Shown: positions 1 through 8,293 of the stretch, piece by piece | How the letters are laid out: each line of letters starts with the position of its first letter | Position numbering within the stretch: position 1 is the first letter of the stretch | DNA from: a virus | DNA: 55,573 nucleotides | Direction: 5' to 3' (one strand) | IMG/VR virus record: IMGVR_UViG_3300018083_000009 | Span: 1 to 55,573 of that record | Position numbers and translations under genes: made by a program | The notes under the pieces: model-generated | The model's database searches: none | What the model was told of the DNA's origin: nothing | What the model saw: the letters and a program-made list of their open reading frames with translations, nothing else

Positions 1-123
1 CGCGTGATCCAACAACCGCACTTGAAGTTGCAACGAAACAATACGTAGACGGAAAGGTTGGTGGCGTTGGTTATCTTCCGTTAACAGGTGGTAAATTAAC
101 TGGTCGTTTGAATGTCGATACTA
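1..123. repeat. Terminal direct repeat, left copy
   Basis: These 123 bases are identical to the last 123 bases of the window (55451-55573). Both copies lie inside the same tail-fibre coding frame, which stays open when the ends are joined there, giving a circular map of about 55,450 bp. It is most simply the overlap of a circular assembly rather than a biological terminal repeat. Confidence 0.9.
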
Positions 124-1757
124 TTGCAGCAGTGGTATGGCCTATGGTATTTGAGGCTAATGGGGGACCGATTCCAGCATCAACTTTCGGAACCGCCATT
201 GGATTTAATGCAATCAATGGAGGTTGGGGTGCTGCGGACTTTGTAAACTTATATCCTTCCGCATATGGAAGTTTTCAATTTCATCAACTAACCGCTACCG
301 CTGGCGTGGTAAATACACTTGCAACGATTTATGCAACTGGCGTTATAGAAGTTACTTCAGCATTATTAAAACGTGATCCTACGACTGCACTTGAAGCAGC
401 AACCAAACAATATGCCGATACGAAATTATCTAAATCAGGTGGAGTTATTACTGGACCAACAACAATTCAAGGTGATCTTATTGTTTCTCCTGGGTCGTTA
501 TCGGTTACTTATGGCCTAACGTTTGGATTTAATGGTGCAGATTATTCCGCTGTCTATATGAATGCCAAGCCAAACACTAACCGAATTACATATTACCAGT
601 CAAATGGATCTACTCGTTGGCTTTATGGAACGGCTGCTGGGGCAGAGTCTGGCGGTAATGTAGGTTCTGATTTTTTTCTTTCCTCTTATACCGATGCTGG
701 AGCTAGTGGGGCAACAGCACTTTATTTTTCTCGCGCAACAGGTTTAGGATTCGTTGCTGGTGATCCTACCGCACCGATGGGTATCGCAACGAAACAATAT
801 GCCGATACAAAACTAAGTTTATCTGGTGGAACAGTTAATGGCAATTTAACTGTAACCGGATCTATTAATGCTTCTAGTGGAATAGTAAAAGCAATTTCCT
901 TAAATAATTGGGCATCTTTCGAATTATCAAAAAGTGCATCAGGACAACAAAATCAAATTCTCGCTTCTACAAATAATGTGTTACGTTGGATGGTTGCGCT
1001 AGGAGATACAACCGCTGAAACTGGTGCGAATGCTGGTTCTGATTTTGCCATTCATCGTTACGATGACGCAGGAAATTATCTTGGACGACCATTTTTTATT
1101 CAACGTTCTAATGGCTCAACTGTTATTGATGGCGGTTTAACTATTAATGGCTCAATCGTTGCGAATGGAATTGGTTTGAGTGGCACGACCAGTGTTTATC
1201 AGATGACAGCGGGAACCTTTTTAACAATATCCGGACAAACTGTTTTTAGTGCTTCTGCGAACATAATACTTAATGGTGGTGGAAGACCAACTTATAGTCA
1301 TGAATTTTATTGGGGCGCAACGAGACACATGATGATGGGTCAAGATAATAGTTTATATCTGGTTTATGGCACGGGATTGAAACCAGGCGGTGGCGCTTGG
1401 GCTGATAGTTCTGACAGCAGAATTAAAAACGTTACTGGTGATTACACTTTAGGATTGAATGAAATTTTAAATCTTAATCCGATACGATATACTTTTAAAG
1501 GTAACGATAAGCATGTCGCGGATCAACAGTTGTATCATCCTGATACGACTAAAGAATATATTGGTTTGTCCGCGCAAGAAGTAGAACCATACTTTCCCGA
1601 AATGGTTACGAGAAAGGAAGGGTTGATCGATGAAATACAGGTTGACGACTTGCGAGTCCTTGACCTATCTTCTTTACCGCTTGCATTGGTCAATGCGGTG
1701 AAAGAACTATACGCTCGTATAGTTACGATCGAAACACAACTTGCAACAAGGAGTTAA
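1..1757 (+). CDS. Tail fibre 1, C-terminal part (S74 chaperone domain)
   Basis: This is the 3' part of a gene that starts at 53305 and crosses the window join; the joined product is 1300 residues. This part carries two more collagen-like linker units of the form DPTxALxxATKQYxDTK (near 373 and 763) between beta-rich fibre segments. From about nucleotide 1400 it ends in a peptidase S74-type domain: a S-D-S-R-I-K motif at its start, an I-G-L-S-A-Q-E-V segment, and a C-terminal coiled coil. In phage fibres and endosialidases this domain folds the trimer and then cleaves itself off before the Ser of that motif. The protein probably binds the host surface. Confidence 0.85.
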   Translation, partial: RDPTTALEVATKQYVDGKVGGVGYLPLTGGKLTGRLNVDTIAAVVWPMVFEANGGPIPASTFGTAIGFNAINGGWGAADFVNLYPSAYGSFQFHQLTATAGVVNTLATIYATGVIEVTSALLKRDPTTALEAATKQYADTKLSKSGGVITGPTTIQGDLIVSPGSLSVTYGLTFGFNGADYSAVYMNAKPNTNRITYYQSNGSTRWLYGTAAGAESGGNVGSDFFLSSYTDAGASGATALYFSRATGLGFVAGDPTAPMGIATKQYADTKLSLSGGTVNGNLTVTGSINASSGIVKAISLNNWASFELSKSASGQQNQILASTNNVLRWMVALGDTTAETGANAGSDFAIHRYDDAGNYLGRPFFIQRSNGSTVIDGGLTINGSIVANGIGLSGTTSVYQMTAGTFLTISGQTVFSASANIILNGGGRPTYSHEFYWGATRHMMMGQDNSLYLVYGTGLKPGGGAWADSSDSRIKNVTGDYTLGLNEILNLNPIRYTFKGNDKHVADQQLYHPDTTKEYIGLSAQEVEPYFPEMVTRKEGLIDEIQVDDLRVLDLSSLPLALVNAVKELYARIVTIETQLATRS

Positions 1758-1758
1758 C

Positions 1759-1956
1759 ATGGCTACGCTTAATGTTTCTATGCCGGAAGAAGAGTGGGTT
1801 AAAGTTCTTAACATGCTTGCAACGTTTCCGTTTAAGGATATCGCTTCAACAATGCAACAGATGCAACAGCAGTTGCAGATGCAAGTTGAACAAGCGAAAC
1901 AACAGCCTACAATGAAACAGCCCAATGGTGCCGAGGTTCATGCGCCAGGAGCGTAA
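1759..1956 (+). CDS. Small Gln-rich protein between the two tail fibres
   Basis: A 65-residue protein, starting at the ATG that follows an AAGGAG ribosome-binding site by five bases. The N-terminal half is an amphipathic stretch with PEEEWVKVLNML. The second half is a Gln-rich segment (MQQMQQQLQMQVEQ) predicted by eye to be a coiled coil. It sits one base after tail fibre 1 and six bases before tail fibre 2. A fibre-assembly or accessory role is suggested only by position; I do not recognise the family. Confidence 0.7.
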   Translation: MATLNVSMPEEEWVKVLNMLATFPFKDIASTMQQMQQQLQMQVEQAKQQPTMKQPNGAEVHAPGA

Positions 1957-1961
1957 TTAAA

Positions 1962-4202
1962 ATGCCAAGTTCGATTGACATTACCAAACCGATATATGGC
2001 ACACCGACAACGCAATCAGTGCGTGATAATTTTCATATCGCGCGCGATGAAATAACTGATTTGCAAAATGTATCGACTGGTTTTGTCAATCGTTCTGGCG
2101 ACATAATGAGTGGTATGTTGACTCTCTTTGGTCCACCGGTGAATCAAAATGATGCAGCAACATTAGATTGGACGTTAAGACAACTTCATTCTTCAGTTAA
2201 TACATTAATATTTATCGGTGATTATGATGGCGCAAACAATATCATTTTGAGTTCGGGACAACCACAATTTGTAGTTGGACAACCATTACCTCCTGCTTCA
2301 CCTGTTACGAGTCAATATTATTTCGTAGTTAAATCAAGTCACGCACCTCCTGGCGTGGGGAACCAACCGGCAGAAGGAGTCACGCAAGGAACATTCTTGA
2401 TATCTAACGGAGTTGGTTGGATCAACTTCGCAATGACCGCAGCGGAAGTTATCGCGCAAACTGTTCCTGTTTCGCCAGCGATTCCAAACGTTCCGGGTGC
2501 AAACGTATATGATGCGCTTGCTAGTATTGGTCAGAACGCTCTATTCAAAACAGGTGGAACTTTAACCGGCGATTTAATTTTAAATCGTAACCCTGTTGTT
2601 CCAATGGGTGCGGCAACGAAACAGTATGTTGATGTAATGATCTTAGCTGGTGCTGGTATTGGCGAAGCGCCGAACTTGCCATGGTCTTATGCAAGACAAT
2701 TAGGTAACTGGACTAATACGCCAACGTTTAGCAAACTAAGTTTAACCAATAGCGCCAATACTCAATTCGTTATTAATTCGACTGATAGTTTTGCTAGTCA
2801 AATCATTGGAACTAAACTTGAAGTTAATCGTTGGGCTTTAGAACTAGGCGGAACATCTACTGGCGCAAACTTTAATATCTTTCGTTACAATGATGCTGGC
2901 GCATTATTAGATGGTGCACCAGTGCTTTCTATTGATCGTGCTACTGGTAATACAACGTTGCGACATCATTTATATATCGATCCGTTAATTTCTACCGAAG
3001 CACATCTTTACGGTCGTGGACCAAACAATCCGACCAATGCTTTATCCGATACGTTAAATATTTATTCCAGAAATGGAATAGTTAGTTCTGTTATCGGATT
3101 AAGAGGACCAACGTATACGCCTAATCCGAATGGCTTTGAAATCTATACTGGCGCAGCGAATATTAATTGGAAGTTTGATCAAGCCGGAAACTTAGTGACT
3201 CCGGGAAACATTTATATTCCCGAATCGAAAGCGGTTGTATTTTCTAACGATTCAACTATTGTTAAATCCGCTGGCAATTGGGTCTTTACTGGCAACCCTG
3301 ATTGGCGTTTTTGGTTTGAAGCTGGAACGGGAATTTGGCGTTGGGAGGGCTATCCGAATTTTGCATTGAAGATGCAAATTGATGGTAGCGGAATCCTATG
3401 GACGCTTGGACAAATTTCTGTTGGTGGCAACGGAGTCGCATATAGGGGATTTAGTAATAACGCACATGCTTTCGGTTGGAATGGAAACTTAAATTGTTAT
3501 GTTAACGGAACTTATATTGGTGACGCTGCTTTAACTAGTTGGGTTAATACTTATTTCGCAACTTATAGTTGGGTTAACGCAAACTTTCTTCTTTTATCAG
3601 GCGGAACGATTACTGGTGGGTTAACCGTTAATGGAAATCTTTATGGAGCAAATCTTTATGCTCGTGGTGGTAGTTCTGCTATAGCATCGGGTGGCAGTGG
3701 AGTCCTCATTCAATTTAATCCGGGATGGTATTGGGATTGGGCCGCTGCGTCTGGAACTTTAATTTGGATGAATGGTGATTATGGAATCTTTTGGGTTAAC
3801 CATGCAAATCTGTCGGCTTATAACAATTTAGGTTGGACTGGTGGGCGTGGCGCTTATCAGGATTTTTCTGATGAAAGGTCGAAACAAAATATCAGATCGA
3901 CCGAGATAGGTTTAACTGAAATATTACAATTGAAACCCATAAGTTTTAACCGGATGATTCCAAAGAAAGATGTTATGGTAATGAGTGAAAGAAATGAAAT
4001 TGGTTTCTCCGCTAATCAGGTTCAACAAATCATTCCGGAAGCGGTTGTTCCATTTGGCGCTATGGACTCTACTGGTAAAGATGATTTGGATAGTGAAAGT
4101 CCAATGCTTAGTTATGCAACGACTCCCATTGTTGCCGCACTGGTCAATGCGGTAAAAGAACTAAAAGCCGAAATAGAACTGTTGAAAGGAAGATCGTCAT
4201 GA
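1962..4202 (+). CDS. Tail fibre 2 with S74 chaperone domain
   Basis: A 746-residue paralogue of tail fibre 1. Its first 35 residues match (MPSxIDxxKPxYGTPTTQSVRDNF), so both probably attach to the same baseplate site. One ATKQYVD linker is visible near residue 220, followed by long beta-rich stretches with WxxP and NGN patterns. From about residue 633 a peptidase S74-type domain begins with FSDERSKQNI and contains IGFSANQVQQIIPEAVV. The Shine-Dalgarno GGAG ten bases upstream is part of a GCCAGGAG octamer. It probably forms a second receptor-binding fibre or an alternative tip; which one is an inference. Confidence 0.85.
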   Translation: MPSSIDITKPIYGTPTTQSVRDNFHIARDEITDLQNVSTGFVNRSGDIMSGMLTLFGPPVNQNDAATLDWTLRQLHSSVNTLIFIGDYDGANNIILSSGQPQFVVGQPLPPASPVTSQYYFVVKSSHAPPGVGNQPAEGVTQGTFLISNGVGWINFAMTAAEVIAQTVPVSPAIPNVPGANVYDALASIGQNALFKTGGTLTGDLILNRNPVVPMGAATKQYVDVMILAGAGIGEAPNLPWSYARQLGNWTNTPTFSKLSLTNSANTQFVINSTDSFASQIIGTKLEVNRWALELGGTSTGANFNIFRYNDAGALLDGAPVLSIDRATGNTTLRHHLYIDPLISTEAHLYGRGPNNPTNALSDTLNIYSRNGIVSSVIGLRGPTYTPNPNGFEIYTGAANINWKFDQAGNLVTPGNIYIPESKAVVFSNDSTIVKSAGNWVFTGNPDWRFWFEAGTGIWRWEGYPNFALKMQIDGSGILWTLGQISVGGNGVAYRGFSNNAHAFGWNGNLNCYVNGTYIGDAALTSWVNTYFATYSWVNANFLLLSGGTITGGLTVNGNLYGANLYARGGSSAIASGGSGVLIQFNPGWYWDWAAASGTLIWMNGDYGIFWVNHANLSAYNNLGWTGGRGAYQDFSDERSKQNIRSTEIGLTEILQLKPISFNRMIPKKDVMVMSERNEIGFSANQVQQIIPEAVVPFGAMDSTGKDDLDSESPMLSYATTPIVAALVNAVKELKAEIELLKGRSS

Positions 4203-4366
4203 CTGTTCTACTTATAATAATTCTGATCTTAATAATATTTGGTGGGGGATATGGTTTGCGATCCGGAACTATAACCCATTGGGGTGATCCAATAGGACTC
4301 ATTCTTCTTGTGTTATTGATCGTTGTTATCTTTAGTTTGGTTGGCTATCCTTATTTGTATCGTTAA
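4199..4366 (+). CDS. Small two-helix membrane protein, DUF3309-like
   Basis: A 55-residue protein whose ATG overlaps the stop of tail fibre 2 (ATGA). It has two hydrophobic helices (residues 2-16 and 31-50) separated by a Gly-rich loop with GGGYG and HWGDP. This size and pattern resemble the small DUF3309 membrane proteins. Lying after the fibre genes it could be a holin component, but no lysin gene is adjacent. Confidence 0.65.
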   Translation: MTVLLIIILILIIFGGGYGLRSGTITHWGDPIGLILLVLLIVVIFSLVGYPYLYR

Positions 4367-4370
4367 GAAC

Positions 4371-4550
4371 ATGCAAGAAAAATCAATCGTCTACTTCATC
4401 GTTGCTTATCTGGCGTGTTGGCTTGTCGATCTAATTATTATTGTCGCAAGAGGACCAGTTTTAATCGACCCCATTTTGAAACTAATTATTGTTTTGGTTT
4501 GTTTGATCGTCATACTGATCGGCTTAGGTAAAGCACGCTGGTTGCTCTAA
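4371..4550 (+). CDS. Small membrane protein, possible holin-like
   Basis: A 59-residue protein with two long hydrophobic helices (about residues 5-24 and 32-54) joined by a short loop containing ARGP, and a basic C-terminal end. I chose the ATG four bases after the upstream stop; a longer start inside the preceding gene is possible but would overlap it. Two small membrane proteins in tandem next to a spike gene recall holin/antiholin pairs, but this is inferred from context only. Confidence 0.6.
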   Translation: MQEKSIVYFIVAYLACWLVDLIIIVARGPVLIDPILKLIIVLVCLIVILIGLGKARWLL

Positions 4551-4565
4551 CAAAGGACAAAACAA

Positions 4566-5618
4566 ATGCCTTCATGGTTCGATCGTTTTGGTGAAGAATG
4601 GGCTACTACTGGTTTAACAGATGATCCGACTAATGCACAAGCAGATGCCGGTTGGGCTTACATTGGACAAGCGCCACCTACTGTTGAACAATTCAATTCG
4701 ATGTTTCAATGGTCGGATGACAAAGACAATTGGCTCTATGGTCAGATTGGTAACGTAATCGCATCGGCAAATATGTTGCCAGACCCACTTGATTTGACTC
4801 AGTTGCTGCGAGCAATTAATTCTAAGTTCAAAATTAAATTGACTGCGCCTTATACTATATGGGCTGATTCAATTAATGGTAACGATAGCAATTTGGTTCC
4901 TAATCAGGGAACACCATTTAGAACGATTCAGAAATCAATTGATTGGGCGCTAGAGAATATTGAACCAGCGCATCAATGGGTTTATATTCAATTGCAACCC
5001 GGAACATATGAACCGGCAGTTTTAAGTGTTAGTTGGAATGGTGGACTTTTAATTCAAGGTGATACGTTAAATCCTCGAAACTATTTAATTAAAAATACCA
5101 ATGGTGGAGCATTAACGGCAGCATATTCCGCATGGTTTGCCGTGCAAGGAGTTTCTATAGAAGCGATTGGTCCTGATGTTGATTATGAATCTAACGGCAG
5201 CGGACTCAATGGCATTAATGCCGGAATCATTATTTATAAAGATGTTGCTTTTGGTCCATGTTCGCAATCACAAATGGGTGCATGGTCAGCTGGTCAAGTT
5301 TATTCATGGGGACCTAATATCAATTATTCTATTTACGGAAACGCAAGAATGCATATGATGTCTTATGTTGGTGGTATTTGCACTAATGTAAGAACACACG
5401 TAACGATTACAAATAACCCAATATATAGCTTAGGTTTTTCTTGTTGCACCACTGCTGGTTATATTCAAGCATGGGGTTCAACTTATACCGGAACTACAAG
5501 GGGACCGCGTGCTTATGCCGCCGCGTATGGAATCCAAAATCTGGCCGGAGTTTCACCAGATGTATTGTTTCCTGGTGATGCGCCAGCGCAAACCTTTAGC
5601 GGTGGCCTTTATACTTAA
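4566..5618 (+). CDS. Tail spike, beta-helix-like
   Basis: A 350-residue protein with an AAAGGAC ribosome-binding site. The N-terminal 90 residues (WFDRFGEEWATTGLTDDPT, PTVEQFNSMFQWSD) resemble phage particle-attachment domains. From about residue 98 (WADSINGNDS, PFRTIQKSIDWA) the pattern is that of a right-handed beta-helix or pectate-lyase-like fold, with repeated short strands, NxN and GG turns. Such spikes bind or cut surface polysaccharide. No catalytic site can be assigned by eye. Confidence 0.65.
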   Translation: MPSWFDRFGEEWATTGLTDDPTNAQADAGWAYIGQAPPTVEQFNSMFQWSDDKDNWLYGQIGNVIASANMLPDPLDLTQLLRAINSKFKIKLTAPYTIWADSINGNDSNLVPNQGTPFRTIQKSIDWALENIEPAHQWVYIQLQPGTYEPAVLSVSWNGGLLIQGDTLNPRNYLIKNTNGGALTAAYSAWFAVQGVSIEAIGPDVDYESNGSGLNGINAGIIIYKDVAFGPCSQSQMGAWSAGQVYSWGPNINYSIYGNARMHMMSYVGGICTNVRTHVTITNNPIYSLGFSCCTTAGYIQAWGSTYTGTTRGPRAYAAAYGIQNLAGVSPDVLFPGDAPAQTFSGGLYT

Positions 5619-5635
5619 CAACAGGAGCGAAACAA

Positions 5636-5953
5636 ATGGGTGAGTTCACTGATCAAATGCGACACAAGTCATCGTTACTGGTAGAGAAAGAAATTGAAGA
5701 TGCCAGAAAAGAAAATCGCCCATTCATTCCGGCTTTGGTATTAGCTATTGGAACGTCTGTTAATCAAGACAAATGGATTGGTGATGCATTGCAACAAGCG
5801 CAAGAGGACAAAGAAATAGCACTTGGCAGGAGACCGCCAAGAATAGTTGTGCAACCGAATCCAGCTGTTTCAATATGGCAATCGGTTTGGAAGACGGCGC
5901 ACATGAATAACAATAGGGAACTCGGGCCAGGAGACCTTAGTAAAAAGAAATGA
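5636..5953 (+). CDS. Hypothetical protein
   Basis: A 105-residue, charged, mostly helical protein with a good Shine-Dalgarno (CAGGAG, 11 bases before ATG). It carries no motif I recognise; the C-terminal end is basic (LSKKK). It overlaps the next gene by four bases (ATGA), so the two are probably translated together. Its last codons contain a GCCAGGAG octamer that is complementary to a CTCCTGGC in the start of the next gene. Confidence 0.65.
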   Translation: MGEFTDQMRHKSSLLVEKEIEDARKENRPFIPALVLAIGTSVNQDKWIGDALQQAQEDKEIALGRRPPRIVVQPNPAVSIWQSVWKTAHMNNNRELGPGDLSKKK

Positions 5954-5963
5954 TTCTCCTGGC
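5926..5963 (+). repeat. GCCAGGAG / CTCCTGGC hairpin over a start codon
   Basis: Perfect 8-bp arms at 5926-5933 and 5956-5963 enclose a 22-base loop that holds the ATG at 5950. Folding in the transcript could influence translation of the small gene that starts there. Confidence 0.5.
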
Positions 5964-6189
5964 ACTGATATTTATTTCGGGAGTTGAGTTTATTGAATTG
6001 CATGGTCCAGATGGACAGCGTGCATTTTTAAATCCGCGGGCGATCAGTAGTTTACGCGAGCCGGTCAATCCAGACTTAAAACATTTTGCTAAAAGCGTGC
6101 ATTGCGTTGTGGTGACTACCAACGGAAAGTTTATTGCGGTAGTGGAAACCTGCCAAGAGATTCGTGATACGCTTGGGAAGAAGCCGTGA
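5950..6189 (+). CDS. Small protein, FlbD-like pattern
   Basis: A 79-residue protein. The pattern IELHGPDGQRAFLNPRAI, then VHCVVVTTNGKFIAVVETCQEI, resembles the short beta-rich FlbD family, in which a residue-level repeat of strand and NGK turn is typical. The first 12 residues are hydrophobic. It is the last gene of the rightward late block before the convergent leftward operon. The relation to FlbD is a pattern impression, not a search result. Confidence 0.6.
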   Translation: MILLALIFISGVEFIELHGPDGQRAFLNPRAISSLREPVNPDLKHFAKSVHCVVVTTNGKFIAVVETCQEIRDTLGKKP

Positions 6190-6284
6190 TCCTGGAAACG
6201 TTGCAACTTCAAACCAGAAATTAAATTTAACTTTTTTTGCTTTATGTCAAATTCAAAACGCATGACTTTTGCACAAAAGAAGAC
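6190..6284. other. Gap at the convergence of the two transcription blocks
   Basis: An AT-rich stretch between the last rightward gene and the leftward terminator. It contains the 10-base palindrome TTAAATTTAA at 6221-6230, directly followed by a run of seven T on the + strand. This could serve as a weak rightward terminator, but there is no GC-rich stem. No gene is seen. Confidence 0.4.
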
Positions 6285-6329
6285 AAAAAAATCCCGGTAG
6301 ACGCGCTGTGTCTGCGTTGGTCTACCGGG
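6285..6329 (-). terminator. Rho-independent terminator of the leftward operon
   Basis: Perfect 10-bp arms CCCGGTAGAC (6293-6302) and GTCTACCGGG (6320-6329) flank a 17-base loop. Read leftward, the stem is followed by ATTTTTTT (6285-6292). It lies 33 bases beyond the stop of the last leftward gene, so it ends the whole leftward transcript. Confidence 0.9.
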
Positions 6330-6362
6330 TTGGCGAGGGATTCCATTGTTCCTTTCTGGTAA

Positions 6363-7382
6363 CTATTCTTTGATCGTATAATGTGACCGATGCGAAACGA
6401 AAGCATTTCGCATTTCTTCAGTTGCATTCACTAATGTATCGCGAATGAAACTTTTCTCACCGGTCTGGTAATGACGCCAGTGACCGATCCGCATATGCGG
6501 AATCGGACTGGCATGATGACCGCCTTGCGAGTCTTTGTTCCGCTCCTGGCGACGTTGGATTGCGGTTACATAGCCGGAACTATCAACTCGCCTGTAAGGC
6601 GGTATGCGAGACTTGCCACGTTTCATGCGCGCCTTGTTTAGACTCTCTTTAACCGTAACAATTTGAGTCTCGACGCCGCGCGTATTTAGTATTGAAAGCG
6701 CAACCATTAACGGCTCCAAAACATTTGATGCCGCTAAATCCATCATGCGTTTTTCGTTCCATTCCATTTTGTCAAACGGATCTTTATCCTTTACGCTATA
6801 GAAACGCATTGCGAATGGAATGACATTCAAGGTAGCATTCCTATCTCGCAACGATTCTGTCGCGAGAAAAGAAATGCGATTGCCAACAGTTAAACAATTG
6901 CCAACCGATTCGAGTCTGGTTCCTTCAAGTTCAACCGCTTCGAAGTCGATACAAATACCGTCACCAGAATTTGGAAACGGATTTATAAGATACGCATTCG
7001 TTACGACTTTTCTCAGTTCCAGAGACGGATTCTTTTCATCGCTCCAACTATGCAAGAAAATATATGGAGTCCGAAACGGATGTGCCATTGCGCCTTCAGA
7101 ATAAAGACGACCAACACGATGCGAAGTTTGTTTAATCATATCGTTAGGCCAATGACCAAAGTCGATCATTTGCCCACGATTGATTGCTTCTCGTAACATT
7201 TCAGCCATATGATTCAATTCTTGACTCGTTGGCATATAGGAATGATCTAATCCCGGTCCAGATGTAAGAGCATTACGCTCCGATATTTCGCGGAGTCGTT
7301 CTGGAGTCAGTATGAGACTTTCACTTTCACCAACCTCGATTCCGAATTGATCGTTACCGAGTGGTATTACTACATCTTCCAT
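6363..7382 (-). CDS. Hypothetical protein, possible AcrVA2-like
   Basis: A 339-residue protein, by far the largest of the leftward operon and its last gene. Start chosen at the ATG with the operon's usual AAAGGAATGGAATA leader. The C-terminal segment around residues 290-320 reads PHMRIGHWRHYQTGE and then R-x7-VN. This resembles the PH-x-R-x-GHW end of the AcrVA2 anti-CRISPR family as I remember it, and a DxCIDFEAVE-like strand in the middle also fits. AcrVA2 acts against Cas12a; many relatives have unknown roles. The assignment is tentative and rests on a short motif. Confidence 0.55.
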   Translation of the reverse strand: MEDVVIPLGNDQFGIEVGESESLILTPERLREISERNALTSGPGLDHSYMPTSQELNHMAEMLREAINRGQMIDFGHWPNDMIKQTSHRVGRLYSEGAMAHPFRTPYIFLHSWSDEKNPSLELRKVVTNAYLINPFPNSGDGICIDFEAVELEGTRLESVGNCLTVGNRISFLATESLRDRNATLNVIPFAMRFYSVKDKDPFDKMEWNEKRMMDLAASNVLEPLMVALSILNTRGVETQIVTVKESLNKARMKRGKSRIPPYRRVDSSGYVTAIQRRQERNKDSQGGHHASPIPHMRIGHWRHYQTGEKSFIRDTLVNATEEMRNAFVSHRSHYTIKE

Positions 7383-7467
7383 TATTCCATTCCTTTCAGT
7401 TTCAGTTTCAGTCTAGCGTTCTGCTAGTGAAATGAGTTTAAATTTAAACTCATTCCATTAAGAGAAG
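7383..7467 (-). repeat. Tandem-hairpin spacer A
   Basis: A 24-base perfect palindrome (7431-7454, half-site AATGAGTTTAAA) lies just after the upstream stop. A second hairpin CTAGC-N5-GCTAG (7413-7427) follows, then the AAACTGAAAGGAATGG ribosome-binding leader. This is the common architecture of gaps in this operon. Confidence 0.75.
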
Positions 7468-8010
7468 CTATTTACTTTCGAACTTATAATGACCAATCGG
7501 ATCGTCAACCGCCATGAACGTTAAGGATTCGTATCCATCGGCAGGCATTAACTGACAGTTATACACGTTACCATCGCGATACAATAACGCCTTCTTGGTT
7601 TGTGGTCTGATGACCCTTATCTCTTTAGTCATCGGCAGCACCAGCAATTGATTCGTTATTGTATCAAGATATGGTTGGGCTTTGGCAGGGTCAAAGATAA
7701 TTACGGTAAACGATACCGTTGCATCATCGTCTTGATATGGCGTTATCAAGATGCCACATTGTTTCGGTTGCCAATCATCTAAACCCCAACCCGCTTTCCA
7801 CATACATTGATATGTCGAACAGGCAACGGGTTTACTATGTTGGATACCGCAACGTTTATCAAGATATGCTGGACCGCGTAGATGCTTGCATTTCGCGCCG
7901 GTATATTTCTTTAATTCATCGATACCAAGCCAAACGCAACATGCGGTGCATGATCCACATTGACGATTCGTTACCTGTTCGAACGGAATCTGTTCGATAC
8001 GCTTTTCCAT
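7468..8010 (-). CDS. YkgJ-like cysteine-cluster protein
   Basis: A 180-residue protein with CGSCTACC at residues 18-25, then C-K-H (about 42-44), RCGIQHSKPVAC and YQCMW. This is the CxxCxxCC...C...C...RPxxC pattern of the YkgJ family, thought to bind a metal or Fe-S cluster. The second half is beta-rich and has no further motif. Its role in the phage is unknown. The C-terminal end (GHYKFESK) echoes GHYKIES in the neighbouring small gene, suggesting local shuffling. Confidence 0.75.
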   Translation of the reverse strand: MEKRIEQIPFEQVTNRQCGSCTACCVWLGIDELKKYTGAKCKHLRGPAYLDKRCGIQHSKPVACSTYQCMWKAGWGLDDWQPKQCGILITPYQDDDATVSFTVIIFDPAKAQPYLDTITNQLLVLPMTKEIRVIRPQTKKALLYRDGNVYNCQLMPADGYESLTFMAVDDPIGHYKFESK

Positions 8011-8097
8011 TGTCCTATCATTCCTTTCGTTTCGTTTCTAGAACGGTGTTCTAGTGAAACCTGGCGGATCACCCGCCAGGAGACATTAAGACAACGT
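8011..8097 (-). repeat. Tandem-hairpin spacer B
   Basis: First hairpin CCTGGCGG / CCGCCAGG (8060-8067 and 8073-8080), built on the genome's iterated octamer. Second hairpin CTAGAAC-GGT-GTTCTAG (8038-8054). The leader with CGAAAGGAATG follows before the ATG at 8010. Confidence 0.75.
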
Positions 8098-8292
8098 TTA
8101 ATAACCCCAACCACGTTCGTCTGCATCAGCGCAACGATTACAGATTACGTAATCAGGTCGAAGTCTGACTTTTCTTTCACAACGTAAACATTTCTTCCAC
8201 ACAGAAGTTCGTTGCACTTCCTTATAGAACTCAACGTCCTCTTCCGATTCGATCTTGTAGTGGCCAAAGTTGTCATCATAGTAAGTTGGCAT
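8098..8292 (-). CDS. Small zinc-ribbon protein
   Basis: A 64-residue protein. Two CxxC pairs (CLRC and CNRC, about residues 35-55) make a compact zinc ribbon. I chose the ATG at 8292 because it has CAGGAG nine bases upstream and begins one base after the preceding stop; a longer frame upstream overlaps the neighbour and lacks such a site. Function unknown; small zinc ribbons in phage early operons often bind nucleic acid or host proteins. Confidence 0.7.
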   Translation of the reverse strand: MPTYYDDNFGHYKIESEEDVEFYKEVQRTSVWKKCLRCERKVRLRPDYVICNRCADADERGWGY

Positions 8293-8293
8293 G

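Noticed and set aside
6820-7104. Rightward open frame of 94 codons
   Set aside because: It is the antisense shadow of the 339-residue leftward gene, whose leader and protein pattern are convincing.
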